Shown here: one piece after another, positions 36,325 through 46,365 of the stretch | Layout of the letters: the number at the start of each line of letters is the position of its first letter | Numbering within the stretch: the first letter of the stretch is position 1 | Origin: Gracilibacter sp. BRH_c7a | GTDB taxonomy: Bacteria; Bacillota; Desulfitobacteriia; Desulfitobacteriales; Syntrophobotulaceae | Length of the DNA stretch: 64,000 nucleotides | Reading direction: 5' to 3' | NCBI GenBank assembly: GCA_001516055.1 | Contig: LOEZ01000019.1 | Span: forward strand, 124,001-188,000 | Position numbers and translations under genes: made by a program | The notes under the pieces: model-generated | The model's database searches: none | Seen by the model: the letters and a program-made list of their open reading frames with translations, nothing else | What the model was told of the DNA's origin: nothing

Positions 36325-37413
36325 TTAAGTATTATCTTCGCTCTTCAAAACTTCCCTTATTATTCCCCCACCAAGAACTTTATCTTCCTCATAGAAGACT
36401 ACTGTCTGGCCAGGCGTGATAGCTCTCTGAGCCTTCTCGAATATAACTTGAAGATTCCCATCAGATAGAACAGTTATCACTGCCGCTACTTTAGGAGCAT
36501 TATACCTGATTTTCGCCTTAACATTAATAGGTTGTTGCGGTAACTCTCCGGAAATAAAATGAGCGTTTTCAGCAATCAATCCTGTATGAAACAATTCTTC
36601 ACTTTTACCAACATGAATAGTATTCGTAGCCGCATCTATCCGCGTGACATAGACAGGATAGCCTAAAGATAGACCTAACCCTTTATGCTGACCGATAGTA
36701 TAACGATAAATACCTTTATGCCGGCCCAAATAATTCCCTTGGGAATCTACTATATTACCTTGATTATCTGAAATATTTCGATACTTTTCCAGAAAATCAC
36801 TATGTGTTGTTTCTACAAAACAGATATCTTGGCTTTCTTGTTTTTCAGCCACAGCTAAACCCGCTTCTTTTGCTATCTGTCTAATCTCCGTTTTTTTATA
36901 TTTTCCTAAAGGAAAAAGGGTATGCTGCAGCTGTTTTTGATTCATGTGATATAAAGCATAGCTTTGATCCTTACTCTCATCTAAACCTGTTTTTAGAATA
37001 TATTGCTGAGTCTTCTCATCATATTCCCTTCTGACATAATGTCCTGTAGCAATATATTTGGCACCCAGACCCAACGCTTTATTAAGTAAAGACTCAAATT
37101 TTATCATCTTATTGCAATTGATACATGGATTAGGAGTTCTACCTTTAAGGTATTCATCAACAAAATCGCCGATTACTTTTTCTTCAAATTCCTGTCTGAA
37201 ATTCATCACATAGTAAGGAACATCTAACCTCCAGGCTACCCTACGAGCATCGTTAACAGCTTCCAAGCTGCAACACGCTTTAGCCTTATCCTCTTCCTGA
37301 GGCCAGATCTGCATGGTTACCCCGATCACATCATAACCTTCGTTCTTAAGAAGTACGGCAGCAACTGAGCTATCAACTCCTCCACTCATAGCAACTATCA
37401 CTTTTTCTTTCAT
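36325..37413 (-). CDS. mnmA: tRNA-specific 2-thiouridylase MnmA
   Basis: Inserts sulfur at U34 of Glu/Gln/Lys tRNAs. MSGGVDSSVAAVLL is the PP-loop. Catalytic cysteines lie in PNPCINCNKMIKF (near residue 100) and SQDICFVE (near residue 200). The C-terminal beta-barrel (RYTIGQHKGLGL, ITPGQTVVFY) is present. Its 362 residues are full length. It stands alone here; no adjacent cysteine desulfurase gene. Confidence 0.97.
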   Translation of the reverse strand: MKEKVIVAMSGGVDSSVAAVLLKNEGYDVIGVTMQIWPQEEDKAKACCSLEAVNDARRVAWRLDVPYYVMNFRQEFEEKVIGDFVDEYLKGRTPNPCINCNKMIKFESLLNKALGLGAKYIATGHYVRREYDEKTQQYILKTGLDESKDQSYALYHMNQKQLQHTLFPLGKYKKTEIRQIAKEAGLAVAEKQESQDICFVETTHSDFLEKYRNISDNQGNIVDSQGNYLGRHKGIYRYTIGQHKGLGLSLGYPVYVTRIDAATNTIHVGKSEELFHTGLIAENAHFISGELPQQPINVKAKIRYNAPKVAAVITVLSDGNLQVIFEKAQRAITPGQTVVFYEEDKVLGGGIIREVLKSEDNT

Positions 37414-37614
37414 ATCTTAAATCCTTCCGTTAAAAAACTATAATCTTTAAAACATGTGTTTTTTTTGTTCAATTACATTATACCTTATTTTTACCAAAAA
37501 CTTGAACGTAGATTCTATAATATCAAATTTCACATTTTGTTTACAAACAAGTAAAAGTTTGAACAACTCTTTAGATTAGAATGGTATTAATAGGAACTAG
37601 GAGGACTCTTTCAG

Positions 37615-37797
37615 ATGAAAAGTAAGCTTTTCCACATCTTAATGATGATTTGCTGCGTGGTACCCATAATCGCAATTCTCTTTTTTCTTCCCCAACTCAA
37701 ATCTAATGCAAATGGTTCTAATTTATACTGGCTTATATTACTTCTCTGCCCCGTTATGCACATAGCTATGATGAAATATATGCATAAAAAAGATTGA
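37615..37797 (+). CDS. Small membrane protein, DUF2933-like
   Basis: 60 residues with two hydrophobic segments (ILMMICCVVPIIAILFF and LYWLILLLCPVMHIAMM). The CPxMHxxM arrangement near the C-terminus is the DUF2933 hallmark and suggests metal binding. GGAGGAC precedes the ATG. It heads a run of three tiny membrane genes. Confidence 0.78.
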   Translation: MKSKLFHILMMICCVVPIIAILFFLPQLKSNANGSNLYWLILLLCPVMHIAMMKYMHKKD

Positions 37798-37836
37798 AAA
37801 TATATCTTATTGCTAATAAAAGGAGGGTGAAAAACG

Positions 37837-38016
37837 ATGGAATTGTTACAAAACTATTTACCTTATATCGTTATAGGCCTTGTAATTTTCTTTATGTTTA
37901 AACGAGGCGGATGTTGTGGTGGACACAGTAACACAAAAAATCATGATAACCATGACGACCATGATTACAACGAAAATAAAGATGATAGAGATAACTCACG
38001 AAAAAGCTGTCACTAA
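37837..38016 (+). CDS. Small membrane peptide with His/Asp/Asn-rich tail
   Basis: A 59-residue product: one membrane helix (YLPYIVIGLVIFFMF), then GGCCGGH and a hydrophilic tail rich in His, Asp and Asn (NHDDHDYNENKDD), ending SCH. AAAGGAGGG is 9 bp before the ATG. The CC and His cluster suggest metal binding. No family assigned; such proteins often accompany DUF2933 genes, which fits its position 39 bp downstream. Confidence 0.7.
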   Translation: MELLQNYLPYIVIGLVIFFMFKRGGCCGGHSNTKNHDNHDDHDYNENKDDRDNSRKSCH

Positions 38017-38104
38017 TATATTGTTTGAATCAAATCAATCATAATTCCAAATAATAAATTACAGAAAAATACTAAATTTATAAGAAAGAAGGAGGTAGTT
38101 TATA

Positions 38105-38362
38105 ATGATGCATGGTTGGTATGGACCTGGCTGGATGGGCCAAGGTGATTACTGGTGGATGGGATTAGTAGCTATGCTCATCCAAATTCTTTTTTGGGGT
38201 GGAATTATCTATCTTGTTTTCAGGTTATTAAAGAATTATTCAAGACCAAATTTTCCCGAGAAAGGTAGTGATAGCTCTTTATCAATTATTAGGGAAAGGT
38301 ATGCTAGAGGAGAGATTGATTTAGAAGAGTATAACGCTCGCAAAAGAGAACTCGAAAAATAG
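38105..38362 (+). CDS. SHOCT domain membrane protein
   Basis: 85 residues: a Trp/Gly/Met-rich N-terminus (MHGWYGPGWMGQGDYWW), one membrane helix (about residues 20-42), and the C-terminal SHOCT motif RERYARGEIDLEEYNARKRELEK (in part). GAAGGAGG precedes the start. It is the last of the three small membrane genes and is followed by a strong structured terminator. Role unknown. Confidence 0.88.
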   Translation: MMHGWYGPGWMGQGDYWWMGLVAMLIQILFWGGIIYLVFRLLKNYSRPNFPEKGSDSSLSIIRERYARGEIDLEEYNARKRELEK

Positions 38363-38382
38363 CTTAATTATATAGATAAAGC

Positions 38383-38477
38383 AAAAACACTCAGTTTAAT
38401 GTTATGCTCCTCTTAAAGTAGACGGTTACAACCTACTACTGTAAAGGGGAGCATATCATCATCCTAAGTGTTTTTTT
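38383..38477 (+). terminator. Long nested hairpin terminator
   Basis: AAAAACACT (38383-38391) pairs with AGTGTTTTT (38467-38475). Inside it, ATGCTCCTCTT (38404-38414) pairs with AAGGGGAGCAT (38444-38454), and inside that AGTAG and GGTT elements pair. A run of seven T ends it. It is unusually long for a terminator, about 90 nt. Confidence 0.75.
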
Positions 38478-38635
38478 ATATTTCTTTAGCGTAACCTGGG
38501 GTGGATTATGTATCGTTCACATTTATTTCACAATTCGATAAATCTCTGTTCACTTCCCGGTTAATCTTTCTTCACGCTGAGATAGTAAAATATACAAATA
38601 ATTGATTTATGCCGTCCATGCTTAGGAGGAAATGT

Positions 38636-40894
38636 ATGAAAACTAAATCCCTACCAGTGATTATAGGAATATTTCTAATTGGTCTCACTCTTTTTATGTA
38701 TCAAATTACTCTCACCCGTTTATTCTCTACAATTCTATCTTATCATTTCGTATTCATGGTGATATCTCTATCCATGCTGGGATTAACGCTGGGAGGAGTC
38801 TATGCCTTCAAATGGTTTAAAAATCAAAATGAATTGGCTGATACTCTTCTTGGGCGTAAAAAACTCTCTGTTCTAAGTCTATTAAGTCTTGCCTTACTAA
38901 TCACCATTATATTTCTTTACAAAATTCCCTTTCATCCTTTCAACATACCAATTTATTTATTTTTAAGCACCTTACCATTTATTTTCGGCGGCTATTATTT
39001 ATCGTTGGCTTTTAAAGAATGGGTAAATAAAAGCAATATCTTGTATTTTGCAGATTTAATCGGGTCTGCAATTGGCGCAATCTTAATTGTACTGTTATTA
39101 AACCACTTTAGCATCTTACGCGTTGGGTTTATATTAAGCTTAATCCCTCTTTTCGTTCTAACCTTCAATATCGAGAATAAATCACGAAAAATTGCAGGAA
39201 TCGTAGTTTCTCTATCTATTATTTCGTTACTCGTGACTCAAGGAACAATTATAGATAACTGGTCCAAAGATTTTGGTGCTTTTAAGGGTAGTCCAAAGAT
39301 GTTAGCTTCCCTGTCCGAAGATAAACCTCGCATAGCCTATACCTTCTGGAACTCACTTGCTAGAACAGATGTAGTCGAGACAGATCTTGATCAGGATAAA
39401 ATCATACTGGTTGATGGTGGAGCCGCCTCCAGGATGATACCCTTTAATGGTGACTTAGATTCAGTCGAGTACCTTAAAGGAAATTTAGGCTATTTTCCAT
39501 TTTCATATAAAGAAAACAAATCTGCACTCTTAATTGGACCTGGTGGAGGAAGAGACATCCTTCTGGCGAAATTGGCTGGCATCGAATCAATCACAGCTGT
39601 TGAGCTTAACCCAGGTTCCTTAATGGCGGCAGAAGCCTTCAAAGAATTCAACGGCAACATTTATGGAACAGATAACGTAACAACCTATATTGATGATGGG
39701 CGCAGCTTTATTTCCAGCGATTCTAACAAATATGATGTAATATTCCTAGCTTTAGTCATGACCCAAGCTTCGGAAACTTTGGGATATGCTCTCTCTGAGA
39801 ACTATATATATACCAAAGAAGCCTATGAAACATATCTTAACCATTTAAACCCTGGGGGGACGTTGGCCTTTGTCTTACACGGTGAGAATGATCTATATAA
39901 GGCCACGACTACAATTCTTAAAATTTTTGAAGAAAAGGGTATTCCTAGAGAAGATGCAGTCAAATATATAACCGTTGTCAATAGCCCTAGTACCCATGGT
40001 ACAACATCAGATCATACACTTCATGTCATGTATCCGCTCCTCATGGTGAAGAACACACCCTTTGAGAAAGTGGAGAGCGAAGAAATTATCGGATTAGCCT
40101 TGAATGCCGAAGCAAAAATACTAAGTTTACCTAACTTCCATGAAAAACTTTTAGATTTTACTCCACCAAAAAACATGGAAGGTTCTTATCTTGTTACTGA
40201 TAATTATCCTTTCTTCTATAATCAAGGTCGGACCGCACCTTTTCTTGTAATCTTCATGCTTATCGTCACTCTATTATTGGGTAGATACTTAACAAGAAAA
40301 TCTCTAATCACAAAGAACGAAGATGTCACTTATTTCAAAACCTATTACTCCTATATAGGGTTAGGTTTCATGCTTATAGAAATACCTCTTATTCAAAAGT
40401 TGATCCTCTTATTTGGACATCCTACCTTAACTTTTTCTGTGGTAATTCCCATCTTATTGTTGGCTGCTGGTCTGGGTAGTCTTTCCAGCAAGATTATAAC
40501 TACAAAGGTTACTATGAGAACTATAGGTATTATTATCTTTGTCTATACCGGCATACTCTTTGTCTATCTTCCTAGGTTCATCGATACATTTCAAGGAGCT
40601 GATCTTTCATTGAAAATCCTAGCTACCTTCCTACTCTTATTACCTCTCGGTTTATTTATGGGTATTCCCTTCCCCTCCGGACTTAAAATTATGAAGGATA
40701 GAGGTATAACCGATTATGTTCCCCTGATGTGGGGAATAAACGGTTGGATGTCGGTTGTCGGCTCTATTCTTTCTTTAGTGCTGGCCATGTCTCTAGGCTA
40801 TAATATAACTCTTCTGGTAGGAGCAAGTTTATATCTTCTATTTGCCTTTCACAATAGGAAGATACGTGCATTTTTGGAAGATAAACACTCATAA
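38636..40894 (+). CDS. Membrane-embedded spermidine synthase-like protein
   Basis: 752 residues from the ATG at 38636 (AGGAGG 5 bp upstream; the longer frame from 38609 lacks one). The N-terminal region has six membrane helices, and a Rossmann methyltransferase/spermidine-synthase-like domain lies at about residues 270-480 (LLIGPGGGRDILLAK, AVELNPGS, YIDDGRSFI). About seven more helices follow. The acidic catalytic Asp of true spermidine synthases is not clearly present (FLALVMTQ in its place), so aminopropyl transfer is doubtful. The substrate is unknown. Confidence 0.82.
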   Translation: MKTKSLPVIIGIFLIGLTLFMYQITLTRLFSTILSYHFVFMVISLSMLGLTLGGVYAFKWFKNQNELADTLLGRKKLSVLSLLSLALLITIIFLYKIPFHPFNIPIYLFLSTLPFIFGGYYLSLAFKEWVNKSNILYFADLIGSAIGAILIVLLLNHFSILRVGFILSLIPLFVLTFNIENKSRKIAGIVVSLSIISLLVTQGTIIDNWSKDFGAFKGSPKMLASLSEDKPRIAYTFWNSLARTDVVETDLDQDKIILVDGGAASRMIPFNGDLDSVEYLKGNLGYFPFSYKENKSALLIGPGGGRDILLAKLAGIESITAVELNPGSLMAAEAFKEFNGNIYGTDNVTTYIDDGRSFISSDSNKYDVIFLALVMTQASETLGYALSENYIYTKEAYETYLNHLNPGGTLAFVLHGENDLYKATTTILKIFEEKGIPREDAVKYITVVNSPSTHGTTSDHTLHVMYPLLMVKNTPFEKVESEEIIGLALNAEAKILSLPNFHEKLLDFTPPKNMEGSYLVTDNYPFFYNQGRTAPFLVIFMLIVTLLLGRYLTRKSLITKNEDVTYFKTYYSYIGLGFMLIEIPLIQKLILLFGHPTLTFSVVIPILLLAAGLGSLSSKIITTKVTMRTIGIIIFVYTGILFVYLPRFIDTFQGADLSLKILATFLLLLPLGLFMGIPFPSGLKIMKDRGITDYVPLMWGINGWMSVVGSILSLVLAMSLGYNITLLVGASLYLLFAFHNRKIRAFLEDKHS

Positions 40895-40967
40895 TAGCTG
40901 ACTATCAAATTTCAGGGAAATAGTGTACGTCATCTGTGCACAACCGATATTCTTAAATATGCCTCAC

Positions 40968-41001
40968 AGAGTCGTATGAATCTCTCGATTCATACGACTC
41001 T
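40968..41001. terminator. Strong terminator between convergent genes
   Basis: A perfect 14-bp stem AGAGTCGTATGAAT/ATTCATACGACTCT with 6-nt loop. It ends the spermidine-synthase-like gene and probably the RND gene from the other side. Confidence 0.85.
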
Positions 41002-41025
41002 TATCAATTCACCCTATGGTATTAT

Positions 41026-43470
41026 TTAGAGAGAACACTTCTTGCTATCGTAATCTAAAACTATTGGTAATACAGTCAAGGATACGACCATACAGAAGAA
41101 TACACCTAAGAATAATAAAACTCCTAAACCTGAAACCAATGGATCATTTACAAAGTATAATGAGCCAAAGCCAATCATCGTTGTAAAAGATGTTATCATC
41201 ACTGACTTCCCTGTAGTTTTTAGCATATAGTCTATATTCTTATCCGCACCTAAGTATTTATGAACCATATGGATTCCATCATCTATCCCGATACCTATTA
41301 TTAGAGGTAAGGCCGCAATATTCGCAGCATTAAATTGAATTTTTAATAATGACATTGTTCCCACAAGCAACAAAGACCCTAAGGTTACCGGTAAAATTAC
41401 AAAGATTACTGATTTTAAATTTTTAAAATCCATACTTACCATAATAATTAAAATAACGATTACGAGCAATGACCCATTTATCAAATCGGATTTTAAGTAA
41501 TCGACTATTTTCACCCACATAAACGGGGTCCCGGTTCCTTCGTCTGAAATATCTTCTATTGTTGAAACTAGCGATTTCATTTCTTTTTCTTCCCAACTAT
41601 TAGGATTTCCAAAGATAAATGTTGCGATAGAACCATCTCTAGATATATATTTGTCTTTAACGATTTTTGGTAAATCATCAATAGTAATCAATCTATGAGA
41701 TTCTGACAGAGCTACTCTTTCTATTTGTCCTATCATTCCTTCTATAAGGTTCTCAGCCTTTTTTCTTTCTATGGAGTTCAACCCTAAAGGATTTTCTACT
41801 TTTATAGTTTTAAATAGTTCAAGTTCTTCATTTGTAAGTTTATATGTATCTCTATCTAATTCTTTTATTAGATTTGATTTTGTCTTCTGTTCGGTTGGTA
41901 GAATCCTAACAACACTATCGATGTAGCCAATATCCTTCTTACTACTTAATTCATCCACCAAACCCTCAACATCTGTAATATTACTTGACTGAACGATACT
42001 ATACTCCAGTGATATCCCTAAATTATCTATAAGTTCTTCCTGAGTATTCACTGAAGGTATATCAGGTAAAAGTGAAAAAGCATTATAATTAAAGCTCAAA
42101 TTAAAATTCGTAGCAAAAGGATAAATAATTAAAATTAAGAATACAGCTATAATTACAAATCTAAACTTTATTAATCCCTTATAATAACTTAGCCAATTAC
42201 TTTCAGAGTTGTCATTTGCTTTCTCTTTGTATCTAAACTTTACATTTGGTACGATTAGTAGCATAAATACTAATACTGCCGTAAAACTTAAGAGTATACC
42301 AACACCAGCTACAAACGCTAATTCGTTTAAACCTTTAAACTTGGATATTCCCAGGGCAAAAAAAGCTACTGATGTTGTTAAAGCTCCCGCAAATATGCTT
42401 CTAAAATATTTATTTATAATCGGAACTACTTTATTACCAATAGCTCCTTCTTTTTTTATGCTTGCAAAAAGAGGAGTTAAAAAATGTATTGCAAAATCAA
42501 TGCCTAGTCCTAGCATAATGACTGAGAAAATACTTGTGACAAGATTTAATCTTCCTATGACCAAATAGTTTATTCCTAATGTCCAAATAATCCCAATAAC
42601 TACCGGTATTGCTGCCATAATACTTGAACCTATTCTTTTATAGAATAATGAAAACATGAATATTATTGCAAGTAAAGAGATGACAGTTACATAAAGAATT
42701 CTATCGTTCAAAACCTCCTGTTGTTCTTCCATCATCTTAGCCATGCCAGTAATTTCGATGTCAAGATCTTCATCATAATTATTTTCAGTAATTACACTTT
42801 CTACCTTGTTTACCATATCTTTAAAAAATAACATATCATGATTCGGATTGGTTGGTCTAATGAATATTAAGTATTGATTTGTATCTTCAACCTTATAAAA
42901 ACCATTTTCTATCACAATCCCATTTTGTGAAGGGTATTCAGATAGATAGTCTTTAAACTTCTCCCTTGAATCAGTTAAATAGTAAGACAATCTCTCTTTA
43001 TCATCTTCCATTAATATACTGTCAAGAATATCTAAGTTATTTTCAAGTTTCAATATATCAATTAAGTTTGCATTTTCCTTAAAAAATTCAATAAGCTTTT
43101 CAAACGCTGATAAATCAAGATAATAGAGCCAATTATCTTCTATGAAATCAATAGGTATTTTATAATCAGTACTCCTGACTACTGTTTCAAGTTCATTGAT
43201 GTCTTTCGACAAGTTAGTTATCCTTCTTTGTACATTCTTTTCGTCTTCACCAGATACTAAAAGAATCAGATTATCAAATCCTCCGAATCTCTTTGAGACC
43301 TCATTGAACTTCACTACAGTTTCATCATCGGTAGGTAATAAAGTATAGGTTCCCATGTCTATCTTAGTTTGCATTGCAAAGTATCCTAAGATTATTGTTA
43401 TTACAAGTAATATAAGGATATACATTACTTTTCTTTTCTGAAAATTATTATAAATACTTTCCCATTTCAT
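41026..43470 (-). CDS. RND superfamily (MMPL-type) exporter
   Basis: 814 residues with the classic duplicated layout. One helix opens it (YILILLVITIILGYFAM), followed by a large external loop (residues 45-235), five or six helices including VIMLGLGIDFAIHFLTPLF, a second helix and loop (430-640), and again helices with LIIGIGIDDGIHMVHKYL. The GxGxDxxxH motifs are the proton-relay signatures of MMPL/Patched-like RND proteins. GGAGGGGG precedes the start. There is no periplasmic adaptor gene, fitting a Gram-positive lipid or drug exporter. Confidence 0.87.
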   Translation of the reverse strand: MKWESIYNNFQKRKVMYILILLVITIILGYFAMQTKIDMGTYTLLPTDDETVVKFNEVSKRFGGFDNLILLVSGEDEKNVQRRITNLSKDINELETVVRSTDYKIPIDFIEDNWLYYLDLSAFEKLIEFFKENANLIDILKLENNLDILDSILMEDDKERLSYYLTDSREKFKDYLSEYPSQNGIVIENGFYKVEDTNQYLIFIRPTNPNHDMLFFKDMVNKVESVITENNYDEDLDIEITGMAKMMEEQQEVLNDRILYVTVISLLAIIFMFSLFYKRIGSSIMAAIPVVIGIIWTLGINYLVIGRLNLVTSIFSVIMLGLGIDFAIHFLTPLFASIKKEGAIGNKVVPIINKYFRSIFAGALTTSVAFFALGISKFKGLNELAFVAGVGILLSFTAVLVFMLLIVPNVKFRYKEKANDNSESNWLSYYKGLIKFRFVIIAVFLILIIYPFATNFNLSFNYNAFSLLPDIPSVNTQEELIDNLGISLEYSIVQSSNITDVEGLVDELSSKKDIGYIDSVVRILPTEQKTKSNLIKELDRDTYKLTNEELELFKTIKVENPLGLNSIERKKAENLIEGMIGQIERVALSESHRLITIDDLPKIVKDKYISRDGSIATFIFGNPNSWEEKEMKSLVSTIEDISDEGTGTPFMWVKIVDYLKSDLINGSLLVIVILIIMVSMDFKNLKSVIFVILPVTLGSLLLVGTMSLLKIQFNAANIAALPLIIGIGIDDGIHMVHKYLGADKNIDYMLKTTGKSVMITSFTTMIGFGSLYFVNDPLVSGLGVLLFLGVFFCMVVSLTVLPIVLDYDSKKCSL

Positions 43471-43506
43471 AAGTTCCCCCTCCTAGACTTTGTGAGCGCA
43501 ATTGTA

Positions 43507-43541
43507 AACAGCCTGTCGCTAATCTCTAGCGACAGGCTGTT
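43507..43541 (-). terminator. Terminator after copZ
   Basis: A perfect 15-bp stem AACAGCCTGTCGCTA/TAGCGACAGGCTGTT, 5-nt loop, followed by TTTACAATT on the minus strand. Confidence 0.82.
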
Positions 43542-43567
43542 AGTATAATTGTATTTAATCCTAGAGA

Positions 43568-43783
43568 TTATAACTTTTCGATTCCTACCACTGCATAACC
43601 TACGTCATCTATAGTAGCTTTTATGTCTTCGTCACTGACATCTCCACTAGCTTCAAGTACTGCGGTCTTGGTATCCAAATTAACATCTACCCCGGTTACT
43701 CCCTCAAGTTCACTTAAGGCCTCTTTAACATGTTTAACACAGTTTCCACAAGTCATTCCTTCAATTCTAATGTTCTTTTTCAT
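43568..43783 (-). CDS. copZ: Copper chaperone CopZ (HMA domain)
   Basis: A 71-residue heavy-metal-associated domain with GMTCGNCVKHV (C-x2-C copper site) near residues 9-19. It delivers Cu(I) to CopA. It lies 75 bp downstream of copA in the same direction and is followed by a terminator. Confidence 0.95.
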   Translation of the reverse strand: MKKNIRIEGMTCGNCVKHVKEALSELEGVTGVDVNLDTKTAVLEASGDVSDEDIKATIDDVGYAVVGIEKL

Positions 43784-43858
43784 AATTATTCTTCTCCCTT
43801 TATAAAGTATATTTTATTATTACCTGCAAGTATTTGCAGAATAATTTCTTCTCACCAA

Positions 43859-46321
43859 CTACAATTTAACCGGCTTAAACCCTTTTAACCTCAGGGCATT
43901 CAATAATACTGATACTGAGCTAAAGCTCATTGCAGCAGCTGCTATCATCGGGTTTAATAATGGTCCTCCGAATATAAAGAGCAAACCCATAGCAACCGGT
44001 ATACCAAGAGTATTGTATCCGAAGGCCCAGAATAAATTTTGTTTGATATTTCTTATCGTTTTTTTACTTAACTGGATAGCAGTCGGAACATCCATTAAAT
44101 CACTTCTCATCAGAACAATATCGGCTGATTCCATGGCAACATCTGTCCCTGAGCCTATCGCTATTCCAATATCTGCTTGGGCCAGAGCCGGGGCATCGTT
44201 GATACCGTCCCCAACCATCCCGACCTTCCTACCTTCAGCTTGTAGTTTTTTAACTTCTTCTGCTTTATCCTCTGGTAAGACCTCCGCCAGGGTTCTGTCT
44301 ATACCTACTTGTCGAGCTATGGCTTCAGCAGTTCTCTTATTGTCACCGGTGATCATAACTACTTCAATACCCATTTCATGTAGCTTTTCTATTGCTTTCT
44401 TACTATTTTCTTTCAGGGTATCAGCCACCGCAATAATCCCTGCCATCTTGTTATCTATGGCTATATACATTGGTGTCTTCCCTTCACCTGCTAACTTATC
44501 GGAAGTTTCCTCTAAACTTTCTAAAGATATCTTTCTTTCCACCATCAACTTTCTATTTCCAAGCAGAATATCTTTACCATCTATCTTAACTTCAATTCCA
44601 TGACCTGGGATAGCATTAAATGAATCTAGTTTTTTAAACTCCAGTTCCTTTTCTTCTGCACCTTTGACAATAGCTTCACCCAAGGGATGCTCCGAGCCTT
44701 TTTCCGCTGAAGCAGCTATTTGCAATAAACCATTTTCTGTTATTCCATTTACAACAACCACATCAGTAACAATAGGCTTGCCTTCTGTGATTGTACCTGT
44801 CTTATCGAAGACTATCGTCCCTATCTTATGAGCAGTTTCTAAGGCCCCACCGCTTTTTATTAACACGCCATATTCAGCACCCTTGCCTGTACCGACCATA
44901 ATAGCTGTTGGGGTTGCTAATCCTAAAGCACAAGGACAGGCAATTACAAGTACTGAGATAAATATCGTTAAGGCAAATACTGTTGACTGCCCACCAAAGA
45001 AGTACCAAGCCAAGGCTGAAGTAATAGCAAGCATAATAACTACAGGAACAAAGTAACCCGAAATCACATCGGCAAGTCTAGCAATCGGAGCCTTAGAGCC
45101 TTGGGCTTCTTCAACCAATTTTATAATTTGAGCAAGTGCTGTATCTTTACCAACCCTAGTCGCTTTATATTTTATGTTGCCGTTTTTATTGATACTTGCG
45201 CCGATAATCTTATCACCGGCATGTTTTTCTATCGGTATACTTTCACCTGTCAACATCGATTCATCTACAGAAGTAATTCCCTCTACCACTTCGCCGTCCA
45301 CGGGCATCTTCTCGCCAGGCTTAACAACGATTACATCTCCCACTTCAACTTCATCTATACTAACTTCTACTTCTTTATCATCCCTTATAATGATAGCTGT
45401 TTTAGGAGCGAGCCCCATAAGTTTCTTGATAGCTTCCGAAGTCTTACCTTTGGTAACTGATTCTAAATATTTTCCTAATGTTATAAGGGTTATAATTACA
45501 CCAGCGGCCTCAAAGTATAAATCATCCGCATATCCTGAATTACCTCCATAAATCTGGACTATAGCAAATATTCCATACAAAAATGCTGCTGAAGTCCCCA
45601 TGGCTATCAAAGAATCCATATTAGGACTTCTTCTGAATAAGGCCTTAAAACCAACTGTAAAGAATTTATTTCCTGCTATCATAACAGGTGTCGTTAATAA
45701 TAACTGAACGAGCGCAAAGGTTAGAGGATTCAACATAGGGTCTATAAACTCTGGAAGCTTTAAACCTATGGTTTCACCAAACATGTGCCCCATAGCCATA
45801 TATAACAATGGTACTGTAAAAATTGCCGATATGACAAACTTTTTCCAGAGCAGTTTCATTTCTTTTTCTTTTCTTTCTTTATCTGTATCGACAGTAGTTT
45901 CTTCTTCTATAGCTTTATAGCCAGCTTTCTCTACTGCGTTCTTGATGTCCGATATTTTTAATTGGGAAGGATCATAGCTCATACTTAATTTTTCCGTAGC
46001 AAAGTTAACATCCGCTTCTGTTACACCCTCAAGTTTACCAATAGCCCTTTCCACAGCCTTGACACAGGATGCACAGGTCATTCCTTCAATCCTAAAAGTT
46101 TTGCTAACAATATCAGAAACCACATTATACCCAGCTTTTTCAACAGCAGCCTGGATATCACTTAGAGAGACCTTGGCCTCATCAAAATCGATACTTAACT
46201 TCTCCGTAGCGAAATTAACATTAGATTCTGTTACACCTTCAATTTTTTTGGTGGCTCTTTCTACAGCCTTGGCACAAGATGCACAGGTCATTCCAGAGAT
46301 TGTTAATGATTTAGTTGCCAC
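43859..46321 (-). CDS. copA: Cu(+)-exporting P-type ATPase
   Basis: 820 residues from a GTG start. Two N-terminal HMA domains each carry GMTCASC (C13/C16 and near residue 84). Transmembrane CPC is at C462-C464, phosphorylated D506 in DKTGT, HP motif in SEHPLGEAI, and VGDGINDAPALAQAD hinge motif. Copper(I) specificity is supported by the CPC and by the CsoR/CopZ neighbours. It exports copper from the cytosol. Confidence 0.97.
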   Translation of the reverse strand: MATKSLTISGMTCASCAKAVERATKKIEGVTESNVNFATEKLSIDFDEAKVSLSDIQAAVEKAGYNVVSDIVSKTFRIEGMTCASCVKAVERAIGKLEGVTEADVNFATEKLSMSYDPSQLKISDIKNAVEKAGYKAIEEETTVDTDKERKEKEMKLLWKKFVISAIFTVPLLYMAMGHMFGETIGLKLPEFIDPMLNPLTFALVQLLLTTPVMIAGNKFFTVGFKALFRRSPNMDSLIAMGTSAAFLYGIFAIVQIYGGNSGYADDLYFEAAGVIITLITLGKYLESVTKGKTSEAIKKLMGLAPKTAIIIRDDKEVEVSIDEVEVGDVIVVKPGEKMPVDGEVVEGITSVDESMLTGESIPIEKHAGDKIIGASINKNGNIKYKATRVGKDTALAQIIKLVEEAQGSKAPIARLADVISGYFVPVVIMLAITSALAWYFFGGQSTVFALTIFISVLVIACPCALGLATPTAIMVGTGKGAEYGVLIKSGGALETAHKIGTIVFDKTGTITEGKPIVTDVVVVNGITENGLLQIAASAEKGSEHPLGEAIVKGAEEKELEFKKLDSFNAIPGHGIEVKIDGKDILLGNRKLMVERKISLESLEETSDKLAGEGKTPMYIAIDNKMAGIIAVADTLKENSKKAIEKLHEMGIEVVMITGDNKRTAEAIARQVGIDRTLAEVLPEDKAEEVKKLQAEGRKVGMVGDGINDAPALAQADIGIAIGSGTDVAMESADIVLMRSDLMDVPTAIQLSKKTIRNIKQNLFWAFGYNTLGIPVAMGLLFIFGGPLLNPMIAAAAMSFSSVSVLLNALRLKGFKPVKL

Positions 46322-46365
46322 TTTCTTTTCCTCCTTATAAGCTTATAGCCCTACTAATATAAGTT

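Noticed and set aside
38508-38561. 17-codon frame after the SHOCT gene terminator
   Set aside because: A GGGTGG site is present, but there is no conserved-looking content and it lies in an untranscribed-looking gap.
40968-41001. Strong palindrome as a transposon end or attachment site
   Set aside because: It lies between two convergent gene ends with a normal terminator shape; no repeat partner was seen nearby.
44013-44603. 196-codon plus-strand frame within copA
   Set aside because: Shadow of copA; the Ser/Pro/Ile-rich product is typical of antisense to conserved membrane ATPases.
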